A DNA stretch of 64,000 nt from Flavobacteriaceae bacterium (GCA_024640565.1 JAHEET010000002.1:296220-360219); one strand, 5' to 3'; shown: positions 27,238-37,839, counted from the first letter of the stretch. The notes: generated by a model not told the origin, from the sequence alone. Numbers and translations are program-made.

Positions 27238-30200
27238 GTGCACCCACCTTCAACGTTTCAAGTTTATAATGCCTCTGCTGGAAGCGGAAAAACATATACA
27301 CTCGTCAAAGAATACCTGAAAGTTTTATTAAACTCAAAAGATATTTTTCAGTTTCAAAAAGTTTTGGCAATTACCTTTACAAACAAAGCTGCTGCAGAAA
27401 TGAAAGCGCGAGTTTTGTCTAATTTGGAAGCTTTTTCTGAAGGAGAAGAAAATGATTTATTTTGCGATATTCAAAAAGAAATCGCTATTGATAAAGCCAC
27501 TATCAAAGAAAGAAGTAAGAAAATTTTAGGAGTAATTTTACAGAATTACGCAGCTTTTTCAATAACAACCATTGATAGTTTTACCCATAAAATTATTAAA
27601 AACTTCGCGTTTGACTTGGGCTTGTCTTTGAATTTTGAAGTAGAGATGGATGCAGTTTCTTTATTGAATGAAGCCGTAGATGTTTTAATTTCTAAGATTG
27701 GAACTGATGCGAATTTAACGCAATTGTTAATCGATTTTACCTTAGAAAAAACCGATGATGATAAATCCTGGGATATTTCACGAGAGTTAAATGATTTTGC
27801 TAAAATTTTATTGAGCGAAGAGGACACTCCTCATTTTAGAGGGCTCGCTAATAAAACGATTGCAGATTTTAGAGCACTTAAAAACAAGTTAGACAAGCAA
27901 CAAAAAGCATTAAAAAAACAGGTTTCTGAAGTAGGGGAGCACCTGCTTTCTGTATTTGAAAAGAAAGGGATAACTGCCAAAGATTTTACTCGTGGGACGG
28001 TTCCAAAATTTTTTACAGATGTTGCCCAAAATCAATTCAATTTTGAGTTTATTAAAAGAAGTGAAGTCATTGAAAAAGCGATAGAAAATCACCAATATTA
28101 CACCAAAAAAACAACCCAAGAGAAAATAGCATTGATCGAGGAGGTTGTGCCTCAGATTGTTGCTAGTTTTGAGAAAACAAAAGAACTCTTTAAACAGTTT
28201 TTATTAAATAAGCTGGCCCTAAAAAGCTTGACTCCACTCGCTGTTCTAAATCATATTAATTTAGAACTCACCCATATTAAAGAAGAAAACAACATTCGTT
28301 TAAATGGAGAGTTTAATCAGTTGATTTCAGATCATATAAAGGAGCAGCCAGCGCCTTTTATTTATGAAAGACTTGGTCAAAAATACCTACATTATTTTAT
28401 TGACGAAATGCAAGACACCTCTGTATTACAATGGCAAAACCTAATGCCATTAATTGCAAATGCTTTGGCGCAAGAGCATAGTAATTTGTTGTTGGTTGGC
28501 GATGGAAAGCAGGCCATTTATAGATGGCGGGGAGGGAAAGCAGAACAGTTTATTGACCTCGGTACTTACGGAGATAAATCAAAACATCCATTTCATGTAT
28601 CGAAAGAAATCAAAGAACTAGCAACCAACTATAGAAGTTATTCTGAAGTAATCGATTTTAACAATCGATTCTTTCAGCATGCGGCTCAATTCCTTCAAAA
28701 TGATGGCTACAAAAAACTGTTTATTGATGGAAACAAACAATTGGCAAACACTAAAAAAGGAGGGTATGTGTCTCTTTCTTTTCTTAAAAAAGAAGAAGAG
28801 AAAGAGGAGGAAGCCTTGAAGTATCCAAAGAAGGTTTTAGAGACCATTCAACAACTAGACTCCAAATTTTCGTTGAGTGATGTTTGTATTTTAGTAAGAA
28901 AAAAAGCGCATGGTGTTGCAGTTGCAAACTATCTATCTGAGAACGACATCGCCATTGTTTCATCAGAAACCTTGCTGTTGTCTTCGAGTTTAAAAGTTAA
29001 TTTTTGTATTCGATTTTTGCAAACCATTCAGCATCCAAATGACAAAGAGGCGCTTTTAGATTGTTTATATTTTTTGCATACTCATTTAAAAATTCAACAA
29101 GAAAAGCACCAGTTTATAAGCAATTTCATCCGTTTGGAGCAACCGCAGTTTTTTAGCGAGTTAAATTCCCTTGGAGTCTTTTTTGATCTTTCTAAATTCT
29201 ACCAAAAACCATTGTATGAAAAAGTAGAAGAAGTTATCCGAAGTTTTTCGTTAATCAAAACATCAGATGCCTATGTTCAATTTTTCTTAGATGTTGTTTT
29301 GGAGCAACAAAGAAAAGGAACCAGCATTCAGGAATTTTTGGATTTCTGGGAGCATAAAAAAGAGACCCTAAGTATTGTTGCCCCCGAAGCTAAGAATGCA
29401 GTGCAGGTAATGACCATTCATAAGTCGAAGGGCCTCGAGTTCCCTGTGGTTATTTTTCCGTACGATTTGAATATTTATCAACAAATAAACCCCAAGGCTT
29501 GGTTCGATCAATTGCCGGAAATTTTTGATGGATTCCCAGAGTTATATCTAGATTACAGCAAATCACTTGGCTATGTAAACGACAGAGGGTTGCAAATATT
29601 TAATGCCCGTAGAGAGGCACAAGAATTAGATAATTTTAATTTATTGTACGTTGCTTTAACTAGGTCTGTAGAACAATTGTATATTATAACAGCACACAAT
29701 ATTAAAAGCGACGGCACAGAAAACACCAATTTTTATTCAGGGGTTTTTACACACTACTTAAAAGCGAGAAATCTTTGGAAAGAAGGTGTTTTTGAATACA
29801 GTTTTGGTGAAAAAAAGAAGGCAAGTTCCAGTAAAAAGAAGAAACAAGCAACAGAAATTCAACAAGAATTTATTTCTACTTCTTTAGACGAACACAATAT
29901 TTTGATGCTGGCAAACTCCTCGAAACTTTGGGATACTGCTCAAGGAAAAGCGATTGATTTTGGAAATTTAATTCACGAAATGATGTCGAAGGTCATCACA
30001 CAAAATGATATTGAAAAGGTTGTAAAACAATACATACAGCATGGGTTTATTTCAAAAAATGAAGCTGTAGAAATTGAAAAAACAATTTTTAAAATAGCAA
30101 CCCATCAAAAGCTAGTTTCCTTTTTTGGGGAAGGGATAACTGTTTTCAATGAACGAGAAATTGTGGACGTTGATAATCAAATTATCATTCCAGATAGATT

Positions 30201-30387
30201 GGTGCTCACTGCAAAAAATGAAGTCACTATTATTGATTACAAGACGGGCAAACCTTCAAAAAGAGATCATCAACAATTATTAAAGTACGAGCAGGTATTA
30301 AAAAAAATGCATTTTAAAGTGATTCAAAAACTTTTAGTGTATTTGAATGATGAAATAGCGGTTGTTGAGGTATCTTCAAAAAAATAA
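27238..30387 (+). CDS. UvrD/AddA-like helicase-nuclease
   Basis: 1049 residues. SF1A helicase motifs: ASAGSGKTYTLVKEYLK (Walker A) at the N-terminus, AITFTNKAAAEMK (Ia), FIDEMQDTSVLQW (II), VGDGKQAIYRWRGG (III), VMTIHKSKGLEFPVV (V) and LYVALTRSVEQLYI (VI). The C-terminal ~170 residues carry a PD-(D/E)xK nuclease (LIHEMM, then DRLVLTAKNEVTIIDYKTGKPS). This is the AddA/RecB architecture that resects DNA ends for recombination. A partner AddB-type nuclease gene is not in the window. Start GTG 27238 puts the Walker A at residues 10-20 as in relatives. Confidence 0.93.
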   Translation: MHPPSTFQVYNASAGSGKTYTLVKEYLKVLLNSKDIFQFQKVLAITFTNKAAAEMKARVLSNLEAFSEGEENDLFCDIQKEIAIDKATIKERSKKILGVILQNYAAFSITTIDSFTHKIIKNFAFDLGLSLNFEVEMDAVSLLNEAVDVLISKIGTDANLTQLLIDFTLEKTDDDKSWDISRELNDFAKILLSEEDTPHFRGLANKTIADFRALKNKLDKQQKALKKQVSEVGEHLLSVFEKKGITAKDFTRGTVPKFFTDVAQNQFNFEFIKRSEVIEKAIENHQYYTKKTTQEKIALIEEVVPQIVASFEKTKELFKQFLLNKLALKSLTPLAVLNHINLELTHIKEENNIRLNGEFNQLISDHIKEQPAPFIYERLGQKYLHYFIDEMQDTSVLQWQNLMPLIANALAQEHSNLLLVGDGKQAIYRWRGGKAEQFIDLGTYGDKSKHPFHVSKEIKELATNYRSYSEVIDFNNRFFQHAAQFLQNDGYKKLFIDGNKQLANTKKGGYVSLSFLKKEEEKEEEALKYPKKVLETIQQLDSKFSLSDVCILVRKKAHGVAVANYLSENDIAIVSSETLLLSSSLKVNFCIRFLQTIQHPNDKEALLDCLYFLHTHLKIQQEKHQFISNFIRLEQPQFFSELNSLGVFFDLSKFYQKPLYEKVEEVIRSFSLIKTSDAYVQFFLDVVLEQQRKGTSIQEFLDFWEHKKETLSIVAPEAKNAVQVMTIHKSKGLEFPVVIFPYDLNIYQQINPKAWFDQLPEIFDGFPELYLDYSKSLGYVNDRGLQIFNARREAQELDNFNLLYVALTRSVEQLYIITAHNIKSDGTENTNFYSGVFTHYLKARNLWKEGVFEYSFGEKKKASSSKKKKQATEIQQEFISTSLDEHNILMLANSSKLWDTAQGKAIDFGNLIHEMMSKVITQNDIEKVVKQYIQHGFISKNEAVEIEKTIFKIATHQKLVSFFGEGITVFNEREIVDVDNQIIIPDRLVLTAKNEVTIIDYKTGKPSKRDHQQLLKYEQVLKKMHFKVIQKLLVYLNDEIAVVEVSSKK

Positions 30388-30393
30388 ACTTTG

Positions 30394-30401
30394 TAACTTT
30401 G
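30394..30401 (+). promoter_or_regulatory. Putative -7 element of kbl
   Basis: TAACTTTG, exact TAnnTTTG, 21 bp upstream of the kbl ATG and only a few bp after the helicase stop. Confidence 0.5.
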
Positions 30402-30422
30402 CATTTCTCAAATTGATAAGAA

Positions 30423-31616
30423 ATGTACAATAAAATTAAGGATACCTTAAAAAAAGAGCTTCAAGACATCAAAGATGCTGGATTGTATAAATCGGAAAGA
30501 ATTATTACCTCTTCACAAGACGCCCACATTCAAATAAGCTCAGGAGAAGAAGTACTTAATTTTTGCGCCAATAATTATTTAGGCCTGTCAAACAATCCCG
30601 AAGTTATACAGGCAGCAAAAGAGGCTATGGATGCTTACGGTTTTGGAATGTCATCGGTGCGCTTTATTTGTGGAACACAAGATATTCACAAACAATTAGA
30701 AGCTAAAATTGCGGAATTTTATACCACAGAAGATACCATTATGTATGCTGCTGCTTTTGATGCAAACGGTGGGGTATTTGAGCCCTTGTTAACAAAAGAA
30801 GATGCGATTATTTCCGACAGTTTAAACCACGCTTCCATTATAGACGGAGTTCGTTTGTGCAAAGCAGCTCGTTATCGTTATGATAATAACGATATGGACT
30901 CCCTTGAAAAACAACTAATTGCAGCTAATAAAGAAGCACATCGTTTTAAGATTATTGTTACTGACGGTGTTTTTTCTATGGATGGAATTGTCGCGAAATT
31001 GGATGAAATATGTGATTTGGCAGACAGGTATGATGCGATGGTCATGGTAGATGAATGTCATGCTACAGGTTTTATTGGAAAGACGGGCCGTGGTACTGTA
31101 GAACTTAAAAATGTAATGGACCGGGTAGATCTTGTTACCGGTACTTTAGGGAAAGCTCTGGGTGGTGCAATGGGAGGATATACCACAGGCAAAAAAGAAA
31201 TTATTGAAATACTGCGCCAACGCTCAAGACCGTATTTGTTCTCAAATTCTCTCGCACCTGCCTTAGTTGGAGGTGCTTTGAAAGTTTTTGATATGATTTT
31301 CGATGACACCACCTTGCGAGATCAATTGGAATGGAATACCAATTATTTTAGAACAAAAATGGAAAAAGTAGGATTTGATCTTGTTGGGGCAGAGGCAGCC
31401 ATAGTTCCCGTAATGTTGTACGACGCCAAATTGGCTCAAAAAATGGCAAACAGATTGCTCGAAGAAGGAATTTATGTTATTGGCTTCTTCTTTCCCGTCG
31501 TTCCAAAGGATAAGGCAAGGATTCGAGTACAATTATCTGCTGCCCATACCCAAGCACATTTAGACAAAGCAATTGCCGCTTTCATCAAAGTTGGTAAAGA
31601 ATTTAAGGTTATTTAG
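30423..31616 (+). CDS. kbl: Glycine C-acetyltransferase (2-amino-3-ketobutyrate CoA ligase)
   Basis: 397 residues, the usual Kbl length. Alpha-oxoamine synthase family, PLP enzyme. Landmarks: [51 protein letters not shown], the Schiff-base lysine in [13 protein letters not shown], and [12 protein letters not shown]. It converts glycine plus acetyl-CoA to 2-amino-3-ketobutyrate or the reverse during threonine breakdown. The usual partner threonine dehydrogenase (tdh) is not adjacent. It has its own probable promoter. Confidence 0.95.
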   Translation: MYNKIKDTLKKELQDIKDAGLYKSERIITSSQDAHIQISSGEEVLNFCANNYLGLSNNPEVIQAAKEAMDAYGFGMSSVRFICGTQDIHKQLEAKIAEFYTTEDTIMYAAAFDANGGVFEPLLTKEDAIISDSLNHASIIDGVRLCKAARYRYDNNDMDSLEKQLIAANKEAHRFKIIVTDGVFSMDGIVAKLDEICDLADRYDAMVMVDECHATGFIGKTGRGTVELKNVMDRVDLVTGTLGKALGGAMGGYTTGKKEIIEILRQRSRPYLFSNSLAPALVGGALKVFDMIFDDTTLRDQLEWNTNYFRTKMEKVGFDLVGAEAAIVPVMLYDAKLAQKMANRLLEEGIYVIGFFFPVVPKDKARIRVQLSAAHTQAHLDKAIAAFIKVGKEFKVI

Positions 31617-31662
31617 AAGGTTGAAAAATAGTGTGCTATCAAATTTTTTTTCTTCTTTTTCT

Positions 31663-31692
31663 TTGTAGATAAAATATATCCGCTTATTTTAG
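31663..31692 (+). promoter_or_regulatory. Promoter-like region of the first OmpA-family gene (weakened -7)
   Basis: TTG, 19 bp, TATTTTAG. It is homologous to the promoter of the second copy (TTG, 19 bp, TACTTTTG) but the -7 deviates at one consensus base (TTAG for TTTG), predicting weaker transcription of the truncated copy. Confidence 0.5.
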
Positions 31693-31730
31693 GACTATTA
31701 AAAACTAACCTTTAACTTAAAAATTTTAGA

Positions 31731-32300
31731 ATGAAATTATTAAAATTAGCTGTAATTGCTTTATTTACATTAGGAATAGTAAGTAATGCAAGTGCGCAAG
31801 ATGAGAACAATCCTTATGCAGTTGGATTTGGAGTTAATGTTATAGATTTATCCAATTTACCTGGAAATACTGATAATTTTAACTTTTTAGGCTCTTTATC
31901 CAGAGTGTCTTTTGAGAAATACTTAGAGAAAGGTTTTACCCTACAATTTGCAGGTACAGTCAATTCTTTAACTAAATCTGGAGATTTTGATGCTAACGGT
32001 AATGTTATAGAAATTGAGAAAGCTTTATATTGGTCAGCTGATTTAAGCGTAAAATATGACTTAAACAATTTATTTGGGGAAACTTCACAATGGTTTGATC
32101 CTTATGTGTTTTTAGGAGGAAGTTATGTCAACGTTGGAGATCTTTCAGAAGGAATGCTAAATTCAGGTGCAGGTTTCAATACATGGTTTACTGAAAATAT
32201 TGGTCTTAATGCACAGTTAAGCTACAGAAAAGGATTTTCTGATGAAGTTGCTGAGCACTGGCAACCTTCTTTAGGTTTGGTCTATAGATTTGGAGAATAA
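31731..32300 (+). CDS. OmpA-family beta-barrel domain only, short tandem copy
   Basis: 189 residues: signal peptide ([18 protein letters not shown]) and the N-terminal barrel of the gene that follows, then a stop after RFGE where the longer copy continues into [11 protein letters not shown]. The first 515 bp are identical, base for base by eye, to 32436-32950; four differences follow near the 3' end. It has neither calcium-binding TSP3 repeats nor an OmpA peptidoglycan-binding domain, so it can only make a free barrel in the outer membrane. It is either a truncated duplicate or a natural short form kept uniform by gene conversion. Confidence 0.85.
   Translation: MKLLKLAVIALFTLGIVSNASAQDENNPYAVGFGVNVIDLSNLPGNTDNFNFLGSLSRVSFEKYLEKGFTLQFAGTVNSLTKSGDFDANGNVIEIEKALYWSADLSVKYDLNNLFGETSQWFDPYVFLGGSYVNVGDLSEGMLNSGAGFNTWFTENIGLNAQLSYRKGFSDEVAEHWQPSLGLVYRFGE
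31731..32300 (+). repeat. Direct repeat, unit 1 (partner 32436-33001)
   Basis: Tandem direct repeat with 705-bp offset. Bases 31731-32245 equal 32436-32950; the last ~50 bp of the shared region carry four substitutions. Homologous but clearly diverged sequence extends ~70 bp upstream of both start codons, so the original duplication included the promoters. Confidence 0.9.
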
Positions 32301-32368
32301 TCAAGGGTCTAAATTCACTAAAAACCACTATAGTTAAGCATTCATCTCAAATTTTATCAGATTTATCT

Positions 32369-32398
32369 TTGTAAATAAGATATATCCACTTACTTTTG
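32369..32398 (+). promoter_or_regulatory. Promoter of the full-length OmpA-family gene
   Basis: TTG, 19 bp, TACTTTTG: both elements of the Bacteroidota consensus at proper spacing, predicting a leader of about 33 nt. Confidence 0.65.
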
Positions 32399-32435
32399 TG
32401 GCTTATAAAATGTAATTTAATTTAAAAACTCGATA

Positions 32436-33001
32436 ATGAAATTATTAAAATTAGCTGTAATTGCTTTATTTACATTAGGAATAGTAAGTAATGCAAGTGC
32501 GCAAGATGAGAACAATCCTTATGCAGTTGGATTTGGAGTTAATGTTATAGATTTATCCAATTTACCTGGAAATACTGATAATTTTAACTTTTTAGGCTCT
32601 TTATCCAGAGTGTCTTTTGAGAAATACTTAGAGAAAGGTTTTACCCTACAATTTGCAGGTACAGTCAATTCTTTAACTAAATCTGGAGATTTTGATGCTA
32701 ACGGTAATGTTATAGAAATTGAGAAAGCTTTATATTGGTCAGCTGATTTAAGCGTAAAATATGACTTAAACAATTTATTTGGGGAAACTTCACAATGGTT
32801 TGATCCTTATGTGTTTTTAGGAGGAAGTTATGTCAACGTTGGAGATCTTTCAGAAGGAATGCTAAATTCAGGTGCAGGTTTCAATACATGGTTTACTGAA
32901 AATATTGGTCTTAATGCACAGTTAAGCTACAGAAAAGGATTTTCTGATGAGGTTGCTGAGCACTGGCAACCTTCTTTAGGTTTGGTATACAGATTTGGAG
33001 G
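32436..33001 (+). repeat. Direct repeat, unit 2 (partner 31731-32300)
   Basis: Second unit of the OmpA-barrel tandem repeat; identity with unit 1 ends at the codon where unit 1 stops. Confidence 0.9.
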
Positions 33002-33791
33002 GATGGATACAGATGGTGACGGAATTTATGATAAAAAAGACGCTTGTCCTGAAGAAGCTGGATTAGCAATTTTTAATGGTTGTCCAGATGCAGATAACGA
33101 TGGAATCAAAGATTCTGATGATGCATGTCCAAATGTTGCAGGTTCTGCAGCAATGAATGGATGTCCTGATACAGACGGTGATGGTATTGCTGACAAAGAT
33201 GACATGTGTGTAGATGCTAAAGGAACAAAAGCGAACAACGGATGTCCTGATACTGACGGAGATTCTGTTTTAGATAAAGATGACAAATGTGCTACAACAG
33301 CTGGACCTGCTGCCAACGGAGGATGTCCTTGGCCAGATACAGATGGAGATGGTGTTTTGGATAAAGATGATAACTGTGATAACGAAGTAGGACCTGCTTC
33401 TAACAATGGATGTCCATTGCCAATTATTACTGAAGAGGCAGAAGCTGCAATTAATATGAGTGCTAAAACAATCTTATTTGAATTTGACAATGCTTCTTTT
33501 CAATCAGGAGTTACAGATCAATTAGATGCCATTGTTGCAATCATGAATAAATACCCAAAAGCAACTTTTTTAATTGCTGGACATACAGATAGCATTGGTA
33601 CTGTAAAAGTAAACCAAAAAATATCTGATAAAAGAGCAGCAGTTGTAAAAGCTTATTTTGTTGAAAAAGGAATTGATGCAGCGCGTATAGAAGCTAAAGG
33701 ATATGGAGAATCAAGCCCAATCGCAGACAATATGTATAAAGATGGAAGAAGTTTGAACAGAAGAGTAGAGATCAAAACTACAAACAAATAA
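32436..33791 (+). CDS. OmpA-family outer-membrane protein with TSP type 3 repeats
   Basis: 451 residues: signal peptide, an eight-strand-like barrel (about 20-187), five thrombospondin type 3 calcium-binding repeats ([60 protein letters not shown]) with paired cysteines, and a C-terminal OmpA domain ([35 protein letters not shown]) that binds peptidoglycan. It should anchor the outer membrane to the wall and be abundant. It is followed by a strong terminator. Its barrel coding region duplicates the preceding gene. Confidence 0.93.
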   Translation: MKLLKLAVIALFTLGIVSNASAQDENNPYAVGFGVNVIDLSNLPGNTDNFNFLGSLSRVSFEKYLEKGFTLQFAGTVNSLTKSGDFDANGNVIEIEKALYWSADLSVKYDLNNLFGETSQWFDPYVFLGGSYVNVGDLSEGMLNSGAGFNTWFTENIGLNAQLSYRKGFSDEVAEHWQPSLGLVYRFGGMDTDGDGIYDKKDACPEEAGLAIFNGCPDADNDGIKDSDDACPNVAGSAAMNGCPDTDGDGIADKDDMCVDAKGTKANNGCPDTDGDSVLDKDDKCATTAGPAANGGCPWPDTDGDGVLDKDDNCDNEVGPASNNGCPLPIITEEAEAAINMSAKTILFEFDNASFQSGVTDQLDAIVAIMNKYPKATFLIAGHTDSIGTVKVNQKISDKRAAVVKAYFVEKGIDAARIEAKGYGESSPIADNMYKDGRSLNRRVEIKTTNK

Positions 33792-33813
33792 ACTTCCTTT
33801 TTCTTTAAAACTC

Positions 33814-33846
33814 AAAACCTCATCAATTTTTTGATGAGGTTTTTTT
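33814..33846 (+). terminator. Rho-independent terminator of the OmpA-family gene
   Basis: Stem AAAACCTCATCAA / TTGATGAGGTTTT with a 4-nt T loop, running into seven T residues; 23 bp after the stop. Confidence 0.9.
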
Positions 33847-33882
33847 ACGCACTAAAGTGAAATTTATTAGCGTAAAATTCTT

Positions 33883-33911
33883 TTGAATTTCATGGAAATA
33901 AATTACCTTTG
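33883..33911 (+). promoter_or_regulatory. atpDC promoter P1
   Basis: TTG, 18 bp, TACCTTTG: full match to the Bacteroidota consensus, about 60 bp before the atpD ATG. Confidence 0.65.
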
Positions 33912-33940
33912 CACCCTGAAAGTGAAGTTATTTAACTTTG
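33909..33940 (+). promoter_or_regulatory. atpDC promoter P2, overlapping P1
   Basis: TTG (the end of the P1 -7 box), 21 bp, TAACTTTG. A second complete promoter that reuses bases of the first. Confidence 0.5.
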
Positions 33941-33958
33941 CAGATTTAATTCATTTAA

Positions 33959-35482
<1,524 letters not shown>

Positions 35483-35488
35483 TAATTG

Positions 35489-35523
35489 CCTAAAGCCTAA
35501 AGCTTAAAGCCCAAAGACTAAAA
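35489..35523 (+). repeat. 7-bp tandem repeat between atpD and atpC
   Basis: Five head-to-tail heptamers: CCTAAAG, CCTAAAG, CTTAAAG, CCCAAAG, ACTAAAA, ending one base before the atpC ATG. A similar seven-unit array lies before groEL. Confidence 0.75.
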
Positions 35524-35524
35524 T

Positions 35525-35818
35525 ATGTTTTTAGAAATTGTAACACCAGAAGCAATCTTATTTTCATCAGAAGTAGATTCTATATTTGTTCCTGGGATTC
35601 ATGGAGAATTTCAAATGCTCAACAATCATGCTCCTGTTGTGTCCATCCTTAAAGAAGGGACCGTTAAAGTGCATGTACATTCGCAAGAGCAAATAGTTCA
35701 CTCTCAATTAAAAGGAAAGATGCAAGTACATCAAGATGATGAAAAAGTACTTACCTTAGCAATCAGTTCAGGGACCCTTGAATTTAATGACAATAAAGCA
35801 ATTATATTAGCCGATTAA
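35525..35818 (+). CDS. atpC: F1F0 ATP synthase subunit epsilon (short form)
   Basis: 97 residues covering only the N-terminal beta-sandwich (MFLEIVTPEAILFSSEVDSIFVPGIHGEFQMLNNHAPVVS). The C-terminal helical hairpin that can inhibit the enzyme in many bacteria is missing, which is common in Bacteroidota and implies that epsilon inhibition through that hairpin does not operate. The ATG follows an unusual heptamer array. A strong terminator stands 20 bp after the stop. Confidence 0.93.
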   Translation: MFLEIVTPEAILFSSEVDSIFVPGIHGEFQMLNNHAPVVSILKEGTVKVHVHSQEQIVHSQLKGKMQVHQDDEKVLTLAISSGTLEFNDNKAIILAD

Positions 35819-35838
35819 GTTCGCATTGTATATGATAC

Positions 35839-35873
35839 AAGCCTCAAAGTAATCCTGCTTTGAGGCTTTTTTT
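35839..35873 (+). terminator. Rho-independent terminator of atpDC
   Basis: 11-bp stem AAGCCTCAAAG / CTTTGAGGCTT with an 8-nt loop, then a run of T residues. Confidence 0.92.
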
Positions 35874-35902
35874 GTTCCAACAACAACGCAAATTACAGCT
35901 TT

Positions 35903-37303
35903 CTAATTTGCCGAAATGATGATGTTATCCAATTCATAAGTACCATCTTCATTTGTATTCCCACTCCCTGTATATCGAAAAGCAAAATAGGTACTGCCTT
36001 CTCCACAAGAAAGATCCACAAGACCCGAATCATACCAATTCGAGAATGCGTCTGTATTTTGAGTGATATAAGCCCCAGGAATAACTCCCCAAGTAGCGGC
36101 ATCGATTCCAGATGTAGTTCCATCCCAATCATTGGAAAAAAGAAGCGCAAGACTACTATCATCTGCATAACTGTTCGAAGTTTGAAACTGAAGTGTTACA
36201 CCTGTATTATTGTTTAAATCGATCTTCGGTGTGATTAACCATGAAACGGTGCTATTGTCATTCGAGTTATAAGCACCAACACGTGCAGAAACTCCTTGGG
36301 ATGGATTGCTTCCAGTTGCTGTGTACGCCTCCCAACCTTCCGATCCTGCTGCTATAAAGTGGGTCCATCCATTTCCGCTAATAAAAGAGGAACTTAATTG
36401 ATTTTCAAAATCTTCAAAAAAAAGCACTGTAGTTCCTTCTGAAGCAGCCAACCCACAATCCAATACAATGGGATCGCATCTTTCGGGATTTGTAAAAACA
36501 AGATTTGCTGGCGTATTTGCAATGCCAACTAAAAAGGCCGAGGTATAATCTTTTGAAAGCACCAAAGTTGCAGTTCCTTTCCCTGTGGGAACAACATTCG
36601 ACTTAAAACTTGCAAAGGTACTCGTTTGTAACTTTATAATTTTATCGGATTCACATTCGATGAGTTTTCTAAAACCATCAAATTGATCGTTTGCTTCCCC
36701 TGCAAATGTTTTTCCCAAATCTGCTTTTATAAACTGAGTAGTCGACAACTGAATCTGTGTGCTTATATGTGCTTCAGTAATTGTTGATAATGCAATAATT
36801 TGAGGAACAATTTCTTTTACCGTTCCAGATCGTACAAGGTGCTTTTCGACTGCAGAGGAAGGAATGTTACTCACCCGTTGCCCGTCCAAACTGCCCAAAA
36901 TATATTTCCCTGCTGTTGTATTTGTTGGATCTGCATCAAATGCACCATCATCATAAGCAACCGACAATCCATCAAGTAGGAGATATATTTTTCTTCCTAG
37001 GTCATAAGTTTCGCTCAATGAGGTCTTATTTAGGAGAATTTCGATTCCAGCGGTTGGATTTTCTGGGAGATCTTGAAGGACTAATTTTTTGTAAAAATTC
37101 CCGGCAGCATCGCTAGAAATAACATAACCTTCCAGATATAATTCATCTCCTTCTCTAAAGGTGTAGGTTAAATTATTATTTGTGATAAATTCTTGCTTCA
37201 ATGCAGCTTTTACGGCAGAAATACTAGAATTTGCAACAATGTTTGGTTCTACAACGATACTATCTGGTATGGAAAAGGCACCATCTTCGATACAAGATAC
37301 CAT
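35903..37303 (-). CDS. DUF5689-type lipoprotein with C-terminal jelly-roll domain, 5' end damaged
   Basis: 466 residues from the tracked start. The N-terminal half (VKAALKQEFITNNN, EGYVISSDAAGNFYKKLVLQD) resembles DUF5689 (OB-like); the C-terminal ~170 residues (ILFFEDFENQ to AFRYTGSGNTNEDGTYELDNIIISA) resemble a choice-of-anchor-J jelly roll. Relatives are surface lipoproteins found beside TonB-dependent receptors. Here the open frame upstream of the ATG reads VILISFFAMVSC, a lipoprotein h-region and lipobox, but a stop (37331-37333) precedes it and no basic n-region or proper start exists. The gene has therefore lost its first codons and may not be exported. See the junction finding. Confidence 0.72.
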   Translation of the reverse strand: MVSCIEDGAFSIPDSIVVEPNIVANSSISAVKAALKQEFITNNNLTYTFREGDELYLEGYVISSDAAGNFYKKLVLQDLPENPTAGIEILLNKTSLSETYDLGRKIYLLLDGLSVAYDDGAFDADPTNTTAGKYILGSLDGQRVSNIPSSAVEKHLVRSGTVKEIVPQIIALSTITEAHISTQIQLSTTQFIKADLGKTFAGEANDQFDGFRKLIECESDKIIKLQTSTFASFKSNVVPTGKGTATLVLSKDYTSAFLVGIANTPANLVFTNPERCDPIVLDCGLAASEGTTVLFFEDFENQLSSSFISGNGWTHFIAAGSEGWEAYTATGSNPSQGVSARVGAYNSNDNSTVSWLITPKIDLNNNTGVTLQFQTSNSYADDSSLALLFSNDWDGTTSGIDAATWGVIPGAYITQNTDAFSNWYDSGLVDLSCGEGSTYFAFRYTGSGNTNEDGTYELDNIIISAN

Positions 37304-37326
37304 TGCGAAAAATGAGATTAGAATAA

Positions 37327-37839
37327 CGCATTAAAAAACTAAAATATAAATTTAGCGTTGGGTTTAACAATTCTAAATACACACAAGAAATTAACAATAG
37401 TATTCAAACGAATAAAAACAATAACTATAATTATAAAGTTGGTCTTGAAACCTTATTTGATAGTTTTCCAACTTTAGAAATAGGTTTAAAAAGAGAAATA
37501 GGTAAATTTATTTCTAGTAATAATAATTCTAAATTTATAGCTTTAGAACCTTTTGTAAGTATTGATTATGCTTTTTTAAAAGGTTTTGTTTTTAACTTTA
37601 ATTACCAACAAAACAACTACCAAAATAAAACATTAGGACAAAAAAATACATACGAAATTGCGAACGGAACATTGTCTTACAAAAAAGAAGACAGTGCTTG
37701 GTCCTATAAAATTATAACACAGAATATATTCAATACTAAATTTAGACAAAGCAATAATTTTACTGACTATTTGATTTCTGACACAAAAACTTATCTATTA
37801 CCGAGAATGTTTATGTTTTCGATTCGTTATAATTTATAA
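37327..37839 (+). pseudogene. C-terminal remnant of an outer-membrane beta-barrel (TonB-dependent receptor-like)
   Basis: An open frame of ~170 codons without a start (missing from the ORF track). It reads KYKFSVGFNNSKYTQEI, then strand-like segments rich in Asn, Tyr and Phe (LETLFDSFPTLEIGLKREIG, FVSIDYAFLKGFVFNFNYQQ) and ends in TYLLPRMFMFSIRYNL with a terminal aromatic strand, the typical end of a Bacteroidota CarboxypepD_reg/plug-type outer-membrane receptor. Everything N-terminal is gone. It is divergent to the damaged lipoprotein gene and begins within ~30 bp of it. Its base composition is even more AT-rich than its surroundings. Confidence 0.8.

Noticed and set aside
31814-32773. Two identical 84-residue antisense ORFs (31814-32068, 32519-32773)
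   Set aside because: Their identity is explained by the tandem OmpA barrel repeat; not genes.
33026-33490. 154-residue antisense ORF opposite the TSP3 repeats
   Set aside because: Repetitive Ser/Pro-rich shadow of the DxDGD-coding repeats on the other strand.
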